From NCBI GenBank assembly GCA_024180945.1, contig JAKSGN010000007.1:2108001-2172000 (forward strand): a stretch of DNA of 64,000 nt, read 5' to 3'. The stretch is from Macrophomina tecta (taxonomy: Eukaryota; Ascomycota; Dothideomycetes; Botryosphaeriales; Botryosphaeriaceae). Shown here piece by piece: positions 31,899 through 42,082 of this stretch (its first letter is position 1; each line of letters starts with the position of its first letter). Below the pieces are notes generated by a model. The model worked only from the letters and a program-made list of their open reading frames with translations. It had not been told where the DNA came from and did not search any database. A program made the translations under genes and the position numbers.

Positions 31899-33722
31899 TC
31901 ATCCGTCTAAGAATCCACCACACCCACAAGAAAAACAAAGCGCCCATCCCCTCCGGGAGACCGCAAGCTTACAACCCACCCCCCTCAAAAACTCCGTCAC
32001 ATGCGCCTTCACAGCCTCCGGCTTCTCTACCATCGGCAAATGCCCCGCCCCTTCCACAAGATAATACGGGCCCTTCCCATCCGCATACCCATCCCTCATC
32101 TTGCGCATCCCCTCCGGCAACTTCCCATCGCCCGCGCCCACCAGAAACGCACCGGGCACCTTGCCGCGCTTCATCTCCTCCGCATAGTCATAGGCGAACA
32201 GCGCCCTCACCGCCGTCTTGAACCCGCTCAAGCTATTCCTCTCAACCGCGCTCTTCACCCCCTCCAACTTCGGCTTCAACGCCGCATTCTCGTACGACTC
32301 TGGCACGAACCAGCGGCGCACCGTCACCTCGGCCAGCTGCTCGCCGATGACCAGCTCGTCGTCCGTCTCCACGGTCCCCAGCGCGGCCGCGCCGCCGTAC
32401 TTGGCAGCCGTCGCGCCCTCCTTCTCCGCGACCTCCGCGCGCTCCGTCCAGAGCTGCGGGTTGGCAGCCGGCGCCGTCGGATTCGTGTCGCACGCGACAA
32501 AGCTCGCGACGCGGTCGGGGAACCTCAGGCCCGTGGCCAGCGCCGTGACGCCGCCCAAGCTCACTCCGACGACAGCCGCGGCTTTTGGGACGCGGAGGGC
32601 GTCGAGCAGGGCGACAATGTCAGAGGCGAGAAGGTCGACGGTGACGGGCTGGGAGCCGGCGGCGGAGGTGCGGCCGCGGGTGTTGTAGCGGAGGAGGCGG
32701 TAGTGCTTATTGGCTGGGTCGGCGAGGAAGGAGGCGACGAAATCGTCCCAGATGTGGTAGTCGGTGAGGATGCTGTTGCTGAGGACGACGAGGGGCGCGT
32801 TGGGGTCGGGCGTGTTGCCGTCGAGGCGGTAGGGGAGGCTCACGCCGTCGGGGGTGGTGATGAAGGATTCGATGTTCGCAGCGGCCGAGGGGCTCGCGGA
32901 GGCGGGTGTCGATTTCAGGATGCCGGCGGGGTGGTCGAAGGCCGGGACGGCGTTGGCGGCGATAGCGGAGAGGTAGCGTGGCGCGGGGCCGAAAGTGTAG
33001 AAGAGGTTGTAGACACGGCGCTTCTTGGTGGCAACGAGCTGCGTATTGACTTTGTCCGTCCACGGCGTCGAGGTGGCGGCTTTGAACTCGGGGCTGCTGC
33101 CCAGACCGTTCTCTGGGTCGTATTCGTGCAGGGAGAGGTATTCGATGTGCTTCACTTCGTCGTTGGGGCCCAGCGGCTTGACGACGGAGGAGTACTTCAA
33201 GCGACGTGAGCGCCTCCAGCCAGGGACCTTGGACAGCAGCGGCACATGCTCGTCTTCGGCCCACTTGTTGTAGTCGGCTTCGTCTGCGCCGGGCTTCAGA
33301 ATGGACGTCACGGAGACCAACACGCCCCCAATTTTCCCCTCCGCATCCACATCCTCGAGCTTCTTATAGCCCTCCTTTTTCCTGTCGCTCACAGCATCAT
33401 ACACCCGCCTATCGACATGGATCTTCTTCATCGTCGACGCCTCTCTCTCGCTCTTTAGCGGCGGGTTGCGCAGATCGAGGTAGGCGGGCGAGTTGAGAGC
33501 GTCCATGTCGTTGATGTCATAGAGCGCGACCCATGTTGGCTTCTCTTTCGAGCCTGCATCATCGCCCAGGTCAGCGGCACGGTAGCGAAAGCCGTTGTCG
33601 ACGAAGGGCAGGCGCAGGCGCGTCGGGCCGTGCTCGTTGTTGTACCAGTCGTGGAAGACCGGTTCGGGCAGCTCGGCATGCGGCTGCATGGTCACGTACA
33701 GGAGGCCTGGCACGGGCGCCAT
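31899..33722 (-). CDS. Two-domain hydrolase: tandem dimeric alpha-beta barrel plus enol-lactonase-like alpha/beta hydrolase
   Basis: Intronless, 607 residues, no signal peptide. Residues 1-~245 hold two related ferredoxin-like units: FHDWYNNEHGPTRLRLPFVD...FRYR, and YNKWAEDEHVPLLSKVPGWRRSRR. Residues ~270-600 form an alpha/beta hydrolase: DGVSLPYRLDG, LLRYNTRGRTSA, the nucleophile elbow VVGVSLGGVTA (Ser near 387) and the histidine motif GAGHLPMVEKP (near 560). The overall resemblance is to 3-oxoadipate enol-lactonases (PcaD type). Its neighbour is a carboxymuconate cyclase, whose product needs lactone hydrolysis and decarboxylation to become beta-ketoadipate. A combined hydrolase/decarboxylase role is therefore attractive, but it is an inference. 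The last ~25 residues (Cys/Gly/Trp-rich) look like a short read-through tail. Confidence 0.88.
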   Translation of the reverse strand: MAPVPGLLYVTMQPHAELPEPVFHDWYNNEHGPTRLRLPFVDNGFRYRAADLGDDAGSKEKPTWVALYDINDMDALNSPAYLDLRNPPLKSEREASTMKKIHVDRRVYDAVSDRKKEGYKKLEDVDAEGKIGGVLVSVTSILKPGADEADYNKWAEDEHVPLLSKVPGWRRSRRLKYSSVVKPLGPNDEVKHIEYLSLHEYDPENGLGSSPEFKAATSTPWTDKVNTQLVATKKRRVYNLFYTFGPAPRYLSAIAANAVPAFDHPAGILKSTPASASPSAAANIESFITTPDGVSLPYRLDGNTPDPNAPLVVLSNSILTDYHIWDDFVASFLADPANKHYRLLRYNTRGRTSAAGSQPVTVDLLASDIVALLDALRVPKAAAVVGVSLGGVTALATGLRFPDRVASFVACDTNPTAPAANPQLWTERAEVAEKEGATAAKYGGAAALGTVETDDELVIGEQLAEVTVRRWFVPESYENAALKPKLEGVKSAVERNSLSGFKTAVRALFAYDYAEEMKRGKVPGAFLVGAGDGKLPEGMRKMRDGYADGKGPYYLVEGAGHLPMVEKPEAVKAHVTEFLRGVGCKLAVSRRGWALCFSCGCGGFLDG

Positions 33723-34485
33723 CTTGCTTGCTGTCGACGAGAAAAGATCGGGGCGGCAACGGCAGCGGCAGCGGCAGCGGTAGCGGCTAAGGATTCAGCG
33801 GGTGTTGAGGCAGAAGCGAGTTTCCGCGGTATCGTGGCAATGGCTCGGATCCTGATGGAGGCTGACAACGTGAGCATCAGGAGAGATGTTGGTATTTTGA
33901 GAGATTAGTTCGGTGCTCAAAAGCCGCGATGGATCCCGCGGAGCTTCCGCACCCCCAGCGACCAGCTTCGTCTGCCCCGCGGCCGGTAGAGAGTTCGGGA
34001 TGTGGCGGCCCCGCGCTGCGCCCGTGCGCGATGCTGGGCCGGGACTGAACCTCGGGTGTGCCTTTAGCCGCCTGTCCCCGAGCTACGTCAGTAGGGTGCG
34101 CGTTCAGATTCCGCGGCTGGGACCTTTTTTCTTTCTTTCTTTCTTTTTTTTTTTTTTTTTTTTTTGCCTGCTTGCGATCAGGCCCCAATTGTACGCTCCT
34201 GGGCTGACATTTAGGTTTTAATACGGTTTCATGGGCGCAATGGTGAATGCGCAGCAGCAGACGCAAACAGAGCCTAAAAAAGGTCAGCCAGGGGCTTTTG
34301 AGGTCTGTTGACTGCAGTGCCCGCGAACTGTTGGCCTTTTCCCACACTGAGCCAAGTCTCAGCCGGATGAACTTTCTGCACCCCTAAATTCTCGTCGAAC
34401 CACCATACTTGTCTTTATCCAAATGCATGCGATCAGGAACAGAAATTCAGGGCCAATAATATCGATTGAGATCTAATCACGAGCC
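33723..34485. other. Intergenic spacer with low-complexity tracts
   Basis: Promoter of the hydrolase and 3' flank of the cyclase. It holds a (GGCAGC)n-like run directly upstream of the hydrolase ATG (33756-33786) and a long T tract (34125-34165). Confidence 0.55.
33756..33786. repeat. GGCAGC-type microsatellite
   Basis: Four to five imperfect copies of GGCAGC in the 5' leader of the hydrolase gene. Confidence 0.6.
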
Positions 34486-35833
34486 TCAATCATACCAGAT
34501 GGCGTTCATGCCAAATCCTGGTTCTGTCACCTCGCACCTGGCAACTCTGCCGAGGAACCCATCCTGCCATCTGTACATCTCAATGAACCCCACAGTATCG
34601 TCCGTGATTGCAATGTACTCGTCCGTCCAGGGACACGGCGCAATTGCGTTCGAGTGACCTCCGCTCGACGATGTAGGGTTCATGAACAGGTGTTTCTCGA
34701 TGCTGCCGTTTTCGGCGAGGCTGAAAGCGCTAATGTAGCCCGGCACGCCAATTGTGTTCGACCGCGTCGTCGCAAACAGTGTCTTGCCGCTCTGCGTGGT
34801 GAAAACAACGTCGGCACGGTAGTTCTTGAGGTTGTACTTGAGGCCTGCAGAAAAGCGAGTCAGCGGGTGGAAATTAGAGTTTCAGCAGTGCAGCAGCTGG
34901 CACACACCTGGGGGGATGAGAGGGAAGACGCGGTGAGTGAAGACAGGCAGATGCGTGTCCCGGTCAATCACGTATTCAGCGAGGGTATTGCCCGCCTCAT
35001 TGAGGGCGTAGAGGTAATTTCCACTAGGATGCATCTCAACCCATCTTGGGCGGTCACCAGGCTTCGGCGCATCAACGGCACCCACCAACGTGACCTGACC
35101 GGTCTCGGAGTCTTTCTTGTGCGTCCAAACTTTGTTTGCGCCCATGTCCGCCGAGTACAGGTAGGTCTCGGTCGGGTCGAAGACCATGCCATGTATACCC
35201 GTGTTCTCGTCATACTCGTAATTTTGCACATTCTCCTTCAGCGCGCCCTGCTCGTCTACCGAGAAGACGTTACCGAAGCCGGCATAGTTGTAGAAGGGGT
35301 TGCAGTAAACATTGTAGGGCGCTTTTTTGGCAGCGAGCAGGAAAATGGCACGGGTGTTGGTGTCCTTGTTTGCGGCGAGAGCTGTCGCGGAAGAAAGTTC
35401 AGTTAGGTCAGCTGAGGTGGAGAATAACAGAAGGCCTTGCAGCTTGCCCCGTGGGGTGCGCGATCGCAGGGGCGAGAGATGGTTGAAACGTACGGTGGCC
35501 AGCGATGGGATGCGAGGCACTCTGCACGATTTCGGTCGGACTCTTGACCGTGTAGCTCGACCACGTCTTCATCGAGGCGCCGTAGATCTGCTTCCTGTCA
35601 TGCTGGGGCGAAGAGCAGGGGTCAGCACGTGAATGCGATATCAAAACATCATACGACGCCGACGGGTTGGTGGAATGAAGGCTCACGCTGAAGGTCATCC
35701 AGGAGATGGGCTCGTCGTGGGGGATTTCGGAGCGCTTGACAAGCTTCAAGGTCAATGCCTCGTCATCGAACTCGAAAGTAAAGATGGCACCCGGACGGGT
35801 CCAGGTGCCAACCATCAAATGATGCTTGGGCAT
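34486..35833 (-). CDS. Carboxy-cis,cis-muconate cyclase (beta-propeller lactonase family)
   Basis: Converts 3-carboxy-cis,cis-muconate to 3-carboxymuconolactone in the fungal protocatechuate branch of the beta-ketoadipate pathway; the eukaryotic enzyme is a seven-bladed propeller. Exons 35687-35833, 35494-35602, 34908-35381 and 34486-34844 join in phase to 362 residues, close to the family's ~365. Start MPKHHLMVGTWTRPGAIFTF is the family beginning; a longer in-frame start at 35896 is less likely. Blocks include EPISWMTFS, NPFYNYAGFGNVFSVDE, GIHGMVFDPTETYLYSADMG, GDRPRWVEMHPSGNYLYALN and SSSGGHSNAIAPCPWTDEYI. It is transcribed away from the ring-cleavage dioxygenase at 36430, with a 596-bp shared promoter. 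The genomic pairing supports a joint pathway role. Confidence 0.92.
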
Positions 35834-36429
35834 TCTCGCGACGGGACTCCTGGCGAGCAGCTGGAGGAGGCGAGAGGAGGGGCGCATCTGGAGCACGATG
35901 GATTATGGCGCGGTGTCGCAGGCTTGAGCTCCGTTGCGCGCGGCGTGGGGCCAGAGCTCGATGCCGTGTTGGGTAAGGCGCTGCATGGAAGAGAGATTAC
36001 CCTGGGCGGCGCACAGATCGGGCTGCCACGGTTGCTGCCATCGGTTGTTGCGCGCAGCTGCTGCGGCCAATGGGGAGCGTTCTTTTGCAAAAGAAGGCCG
36101 AGTGTCGGCGCGGAGGAGGGCGCGAGTCACGGGCGGTTCGGCAGCGCGGGGCTGGGCTGCGGGGAGCCCTGGTCGACGGTAAGCACGCCGGCAACGCACC
36201 AGACGCGCCCAGAGTCGACGCTTCTCCAGAGCGCAATGCATCAGCCGACGGATCTGCCGTGGTGCGCCATGCCTCCATACCACCGCGCCCTTATATAAGG
36301 AGTTCGTCCGTTTTTTGCTCCTCGATGTTCACTTCCAAGTTTCTCCCTTCACGCTCCTCTTCTTCTCTCCTGCAAGCCCGCCGCCGCTTCGCCCTCGCCG
36401 TCTACCGCCCGCACTCATCCCAAACGAAA
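35834..36429. promoter_or_regulatory. Shared divergent promoter of cyclase and dioxygenase
   Basis: Only intergenic DNA between the two divergent aromatic-catabolism genes. A TATA box (TATATAAG, 36292-36299) sits ~130 bp before the dioxygenase ATG and is followed by pyrimidine-rich sequence usual for fungal leaders. Co-regulation is inferred from the arrangement. Confidence 0.6.
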
Positions 36430-37388
36430 ATGGCCATGTCTTCGGAGAAGTTCGACCCCAAGTTCACTGAGAACGTCATCAACGCCATTGGCCCGGCATG
36501 CCCGCCGCGCGCGCGTTTCGTCCTGAGCGCCATGCTCAAGCACATCCACGACTTCGCCCGCGAGGTCGAGCTGACCACCGAGGAGTGGATGGCCGGCGTT
36601 GAGTTCATGAACCAGTGTGGCAAGCTCTGGACCGAGAGCAACGGCAAGAGGAACGAGACTCACCGCATCACCGACATCATTGGCCTGGAGTCGTGAGTCT
36701 GCCCTGACGGTGCTTTTTCGCTTGCAGCGAGCTAACTCTGCGCAGCCTTGTCGACGAGATTGCCAACAAGCACCTTTCTGCCACCGGCGAGGCCCCGACC
36801 TCGTCGACCATCCTCGGTCCCTTCTGGAGCCCTGACGCTCCCTTCCGCGAGAACGGCGGCAGCATCATTGACTGCCCCCACAACGGCGAGGTCGCCCTCA
36901 TGCACGGCAAGGTCATTGACCTCGAGACCAAGAAGCCCATCCCCAACGTCGTCTTCGATATCTGGCAGGCCAGCTCGAACGGAAAGTACGATTTCCAGGA
37001 CCCCGAGGGCCAGACGCCCAACAACCTGCGCGGCAAGTTCAGGACCAACGAGAACGGCGAATACCACTTCTACATGCTCAGGCCCACCGCCTACGCTCTG
37101 CCCACTGACGGCCCCGCTGGTGTCCTCCTCCGCCTGATGGACCGCAGCCCGTGGAGGCCTGCTCACATTCACTTGATGGTCAGCCACCCCGACTACAAGC
37201 CCGTCGTCACCCAGCTCTACCCCGACACCGACCCCCACCTTATCGACGACTCGGTCTTCGCCGTCAAGGACGATCTCATCATCCACTTCAACCCCCGCGA
37301 GGGCGACCCCAAGGCCAAGCTTGACCTCGAGTACAACGTCCGCCTGGCACCCAAGGATGCGGCAGGCAAGACCTCGTCGCAGTTGTAA
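36430..37388 (+). CDS. Intracellular intradiol ring-cleavage dioxygenase (catechol/protocatechuate/hydroxyquinol type)
   Basis: Non-haem Fe(III) enzyme that opens an ortho-dihydroxy aromatic ring between the hydroxyls. Exons 36430-36692 and 36746-37388 (53-bp intron) give 301 residues. The N-terminal ~100 residues form the helical dimerisation domain ([40 protein letters not shown]). The catalytic domain has [10 protein letters not shown], then the four iron ligands: Tyr169 in [14 protein letters not shown], Tyr204 in [10 protein letters not shown], and His228/His230 in [10 protein letters not shown]. All are intact. No signal peptide, so it is cytosolic, unlike the secreted relative truncated at 17676-18150. 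Fungal enzymes of this subgroup act variously on catechol, protocatechuate or hydroxyquinol. The adjacent carboxymuconate cyclase points to protocatechuate, but sequence alone does not settle it. Confidence 0.93.
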
Positions 37389-38010
37389 ATGAAAAATGAT
37401 TTGGACGGATGAATGGCATTTTTTGGCGTTGTAAATATTCGGGTTAATTTTTTTTTTCTTTTCTGTTCAAGAGCACTAGGGAACATTTCTGCGCGCCAAT
37501 GTTCAGCGTTGAATTGATATCCACAAATGAGAGATTACTGCGAAGACTTCATCAGACGTTGCCGCTTGTGCTTTTTCCCTTGCAGATGGCGCTACAGCGC
37601 TGGGGTGGAATTGTGGGTAAGCGTTTTGCCGTGGTCAGAGCCCGGGCGAGTGCAGGGCTGCAGGCAGATGCACGCAAGCCCGCATGCGCGTCCCGACCGC
37701 TCGGGCGCTGCACTCTACCCCGCCATCGCTGCCCCTCAGTCCCGAAGCTGCAGTTGCATATATGCAGCGAATATCCGCCCAAATCTTGGCCCCCATGAGA
37801 TCTCATTTTCTCAAGTCACCAGGTACTTCCTGCCACGCTCCCATCCTCAACCCCAACCAATTGACCAACTCTGACCCGCAAACCCCCACCCCAGCTCCCT
37901 GCGCCGCCTCCCTCACTCCGCGATCTCGGCCCACCGCCCTCCAGAATCACCAACAACCACTTCTTCAAACCCGAGCCAGACGCCTCCTCTCCACCACGCC
38001 CCGCCACACC
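37389..38010. other. Intergenic spacer / possible 5' extension of next gene
   Basis: The frame of the next gene is open back to 37684. A TATA-like CATATATG at 37756-37763 precedes an in-frame ATG at 37795, so part of this stretch could be coding. Confidence 0.45.
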
Positions 38011-38622
38011 ATGCGCCTTCCCTACGCCCCAACGACTCCTCCCGCCGACCCCTCCCCGTCGAACCCCGACCCCGCCGCCACCGCCGCCATCTACGCCCGC
38101 ATTGCCGCCCGCCGCGCCCCGCGCCCGCTCATCCCGCTCGACCTCGCGCTGCTCCACTCGCCGCCTGTCGCCGACGGCTGGAACGCCTTCCTCGGCGCCA
38201 TCCGCTCGCAGACCGTCGTCGACCCGGCCGTGCTCGAGCTCGCCATCAGCCGCGTCGGCGCGCTGACCGACGCCGCGTGGGAGTGGCGGGCGCACAGCGC
38301 GCTGGCGGCGAAAGCGGGTGTGGGCCGCGCGGTGCTGGAGTGGCTGTTGCTGAAGGAGGACGTGGACACGATCGGGGCAGAGGGCGTGGCGGGAATGGGC
38401 GAGCGGGAGAAGGCGGTAGTAAGGTACACGGACGCGATGACCAAGGGGGTCGCGGTGCCGGAGGGGGTGTTTGATGGTTTGAGGGCGCACTTTGCCGAAA
38501 GGGAGATTGTGGAGCTGACGACGGCGGTGGCGGCGTATAATTGTGTTAGTAGGGTGTTGGTAGCGTTGGATGTAGGCGAGATGAACGGCAAGAAGTTGGA
38601 GGTGCCGGCCGAGGCGAAGTAA
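38011..38622 (+). CDS. Carboxymuconolactone decarboxylase-like (CMD/AhpD-fold) protein
   Basis: Intronless, 203 residues from ATG 38011. All-helical CMD pattern: WNAFLGAIRSQTVVDPAVLELAISRVGALTDAAWEWRAHSALAAKAGVG, REKAVVRYTDAMTKGVAVPEGVFDGLRAHF, EIVELTTAVAAYNCVSRVLVALDV. The motif WEWRAHSALAAKAG corresponds to the family's E-W-x-x-H stretch. The CxxC pair of peroxidase-type AhpD proteins is absent, which favours a decarboxylase-like or other non-redox role. An in-frame ATG at 37795 would add 72 residues containing RARRLLSTTPRHT, resembling a mitochondrial targeting peptide. Its position beside the dioxygenase suggests a part in aromatic catabolism; that is inference from context. Confidence 0.82.
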   Translation: MRLPYAPTTPPADPSPSNPDPAATAAIYARIAARRAPRPLIPLDLALLHSPPVADGWNAFLGAIRSQTVVDPAVLELAISRVGALTDAAWEWRAHSALAAKAGVGRAVLEWLLLKEDVDTIGAEGVAGMGEREKAVVRYTDAMTKGVAVPEGVFDGLRAHFAEREIVELTTAVAAYNCVSRVLVALDVGEMNGKKLEVPAEAK

Positions 38623-39977
38623 GGGTTGCGGTGTGTGGGTGGGTGTGACTTCTTGCGGGTGTGCTGCCAGGACAGCTCAACTGGGATTACTACGACATGT
38701 CCGTTGCCGGGACTGGCGGGATGGAACATTCATCTGGTCGTGCGCGCATAGAATTATGCCAGATATTGGCATCTTCAGGGGCCGCTTTGGTCCACAAGTG
38801 GCAGAAGTATGGGTGGAGGCTACCTGGCCGCCCTGATTCTCCTGCGGCTTACGTTCTATTCAGCAAGCCATCAAAACAGACCCTCATAATTTTGCCGCCA
38901 ATGGCGACGTCGGACCAGGAGTATTAGGTGACGCGTGCCCATAGGTCCGGATTTTGCTTTTAGCACTGAGAGTGCTCTCTGATTTTCCCACCAACTGCAT
39001 AACAGCAGGTAGCATTCGCTATTCATCAGAAAGCTCACCGGTCCTCATGAGAAACCCAGATCTTCTGTCTTCTTTGAGAAATTTGCCTCGATCGGATCAT
39101 CGATCGAAGCTCCATCGGGCCCAGTTTGGGAAGTGATGTGCAATTCTCCCACCGGACCTGCTAAACGACGAGACATACAGGAAGATCCGGGTCCTCTCCT
39201 TAGTACCAAACTGGGTCCAAACCAAGAACTGGATATGCGGAAATGCTCCGGTAGATGCTCCGAAACTCTCGGAATATGCTCCGGGAGACGGCCCGTCGCT
39301 CGGTGGTGTGGTGGGAGCACAGGAGGATTACTCAACCTCTCCCGGTAAGCGACCGTCAAACTTCCAATATTGGAAGTGGGCTAAACATTAAGAAGGTCTT
39401 ATAGGGAAGTAAGACATGTAGATCCCCTCACGCCACCTCCATGCGCTCCCCTCTCTACTCCTGCGGCAGGTTCCGCAACTCCCCCGGCGAGCCTAAAGGA
39501 AACAAAACACTGGGCGGCCCGCGTCGAGCGCTGCCGCCCTCTTAACCGAAATGAGCAGGATGTTCCGTATGCCTCATCATTAGGACCATCATCCGGTGGG
39601 AAACACCTAAAGAAACCTCTTCTCCGCAGAGATCCTCCTCGATGAATGAAAAAGGGGGGGTTCCACTCCAGGGTGCTGCGCCTGAGGATCCACGGGAGAT
39701 CAAACGATCTCTATCATCCATGACGGTCATTGGTGGTTTCACTTGCTATTCTTCATCGAGCCGCGCAGGGCGCTGCCCAACCCTACAGCCCCCTGGTCTA
39801 TAGCAGCACATCAGTTCCTACTGGGCTCTGGAAGGTTTCGGATAGCTCGTGTCCTCTGCTTCCGCCCGAGAGGGTGCGATACAGAAATAAAAGCGCTTAA
39901 CATCCGCAGGATTAGACTCCTCATCCTAACACTGCACCTTTCTTCTTTATTTCTTCCTATCTTCGAATACCATCATT
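38623..39977. other. Intergenic region, no gene recognised
   Basis: About 1.35 kb. Contains three nearby copies of ATGCTCCG (39243-39285). The last ~100 bp are pyrimidine-rich, as expected for the leader of the next gene. Confidence 0.5.
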
Positions 39978-41244
39978 ATGAAGTATCCAGCGCTGCTGGC
40001 CGGCTCAGCCCTTTCCGCTTCGGCGGCTTTTGTTCACCCTGGCATGCTCCATAGCGCCGCGGACTTTGAGCGCATCACCACGAACGTCAATACTGCCAAA
40101 GAACCTTGGCTTACCGGCTGGTATAAGTTGACCAACAACTCACATTCCAAGTCCACCTACACTGCTGCCCCTGTCGAGCTCCTTTGCCGTGGCGCTACCA
40201 CCAGCTGTACTCAGAACTACAGTCGAGCCTTCAACGATGCAGCTGCTGCATACCAGTGAGTGTCCATACTCCTTGTCTTAAGCCCCACTGACGAAATTCT
40301 CCCTCAGGCTTGCCATCCGCTGGAAGGTCACGGGCGACGAAGCCTACGGTACCGCCGCAGTAAAAGTCCTTAACGCATGGTCCAGCACTTTGAAGGAGAT
40401 CTCAGGCAGTTCCGACAAGTACCTTGCATCTGGGCTTTACGGTTACCAATTCGCCAATGCCGCCGAGATCCTCCGTGACTTTGACGGCTTCACCGACGAT
40501 GACCTTGCCGCGACGTCCGCCATGCTCACGGACATCTTCTACCCTATGAACCACCGTTTCTTGGTCGAACATAACGATGCTGCTGTTGACCACTACTGGG
40601 CGAACTGGGACCTGTGCAACATGGCTTCCATGCTCTCCGTCGGTATTTTTTCGGATAATCAGACCATGTTCGATGAGGCCATCAACTACTTCTACAACGG
40701 CACGGGCAACGGTGCTATTGAGAAGTTGTTCTGGAAAGTGTACGATGATGGCACTGCCCAGGTGCAGGAGGTAAGAGGACTCTCCGCTATCTTTATGGAT
40801 TTTCCCCTACTAACAAAATTGCTACAGTCCGGCCGTGACCAGGGCCACACCATGCTGGACATCGGCCTCGTCGGCATCTTTGCGCAGATGGCATACAACC
40901 AGGGCAACAACCTCTTCAAATATGACGACTACCGCATCCTGAAGGGTGCTGAGTATGCCGCCAAGTACAACCTGGGCAACGACGTCCAGTATACCACCTA
41001 CGTGAACAGCGACGTGACTCAGGATGTGATCTCCGAGTCCGCAAGGGGCGATATCCGTCCGATCTGGGAGCTGCTTTACAACCACTATGTCAAGATTGAG
41101 AAGCAGACTGCGACCTACTCCACTCAATACGCGGAGTTGGTGAGGAACAATGGCAACGGCTCTGAGGGCGGTGGCGGTAACTACGGCCCAAACAGCGGCG
41201 GGTATGACCAACTGGGGTTCGGTACGCTTTTGTACACTATCTAA
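39978..41244 (+). CDS. Secreted alginate-lyase-fold polysaccharide lyase candidate
   Basis: Exons 39978-40255, 40308-40770 and 40828-41244 give 385 residues. The signal peptide MKYPALLAGSALSASAAFVHP is clear. The start of the mature protein, HPGMLHSAADFERI, and EPWLTGWYKLTNNSHS, QNYSRAFNDAAAAYQLAIRWKVTGDEAYG, YQFANAAEIL, NHRFLVEHNDAAVDHYWANWDLCNMASML and SGRDQGHTMLDIGLVGIFAQMAYNQG follow the fungal alginate_lyase-like family (PF05426-type alpha/alpha barrel). Tyr, His and Asn in the last-named blocks are likely active-site residues. Substrate is unknown; glucuronan or other uronic polymers are candidates by family knowledge. The second intron is 57 bp and stop-free, so unspliced mRNA would add 19 residues in frame. 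The Gly/Asn-rich end is low complexity. Confidence 0.85.
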
Positions 41245-42082
41245 GGTTCACAACGCTTCTCTCTTCTTGTACTTATCACTCCTTTCTCCGCACATATGCG
41301 GCTTTCTTTTACAACTTTGCACCCTTCCACCACAAACGCGATCCGTTCATCGAAGTCACACTCACTTGACTACTAAGTCAGGGAAATAAGTCGTCTAGTG
41401 GGTCCTCAGCATGTTCGGTGAACCATCCCTTTGCATACTCATCTCATCGAAGGCTGCCTGATGAGGATTGGAGGCTCGCTTAAGGAACAGGCTTAGTAGC
41501 GAGGCACATACCTCGACTATCCCTTTACTCAATCAATTATCCTTTCACATCTTCTTCATCAGCAGTCAAGACTGCGGCGGCTTCCTCCGCCGTAGAAAAT
41601 AAATGGACGGATCTAAAATAACTGTGCACCCCGCATATTCCGAAAGGACCGCCAGAAAATGAGGAGCAGGGCAGGTGACGTCGGCGAAGCTTAAAGGCAA
41701 ATTTTATTAAATACAGGTCTAATTATGGAGACGGGGAGCTACCGTCCGGCATCCGACCAAGGATCATCCAGTCTGCAAGCTACCGTTCCAGGCAGGCTGA
41801 CGATCACACCCTTCTGAGCACTCTCGTATTCGCACCTTCTTTCTCAATTCTTCTGCGACCTCGAAGGAGCTGGAAGCCAGCCACTCAAACCAATTCGAAG
41901 CTCCACTGGAATGACTATGGAGTGTATATAATCCACACCGGAAAACCAGGACGTCCACCAACAGCAACTCAACCATACATTCACTCCTCACCTCATCGTC
42001 GACCATTAATTACCCCCCCCCCCCCACAAAGAAAAAAAAAGCGCGCCACCTCAAATCTCACGTCCAACTTTGAATCGAAAAC
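41245..42082. other. Intergenic spacer and promoter of the PhiA-like gene
   Basis: TATA element GTATATAATC at 41924-41933 about 150 bp before the next ATG. A C10-12 run near 42016-42026 and an A run near 42030-42041 lie in the presumed leader. Confidence 0.55.

Noticed and set aside
21807..35833. Secondary-metabolite gene cluster linking the sulfotransferase, MFS transporter and downstream oxidative genes
   Set aside because: No polyketide synthase, peptide synthetase, terpene cyclase or pathway regulator is present, and the genes are separated by long empty stretches.
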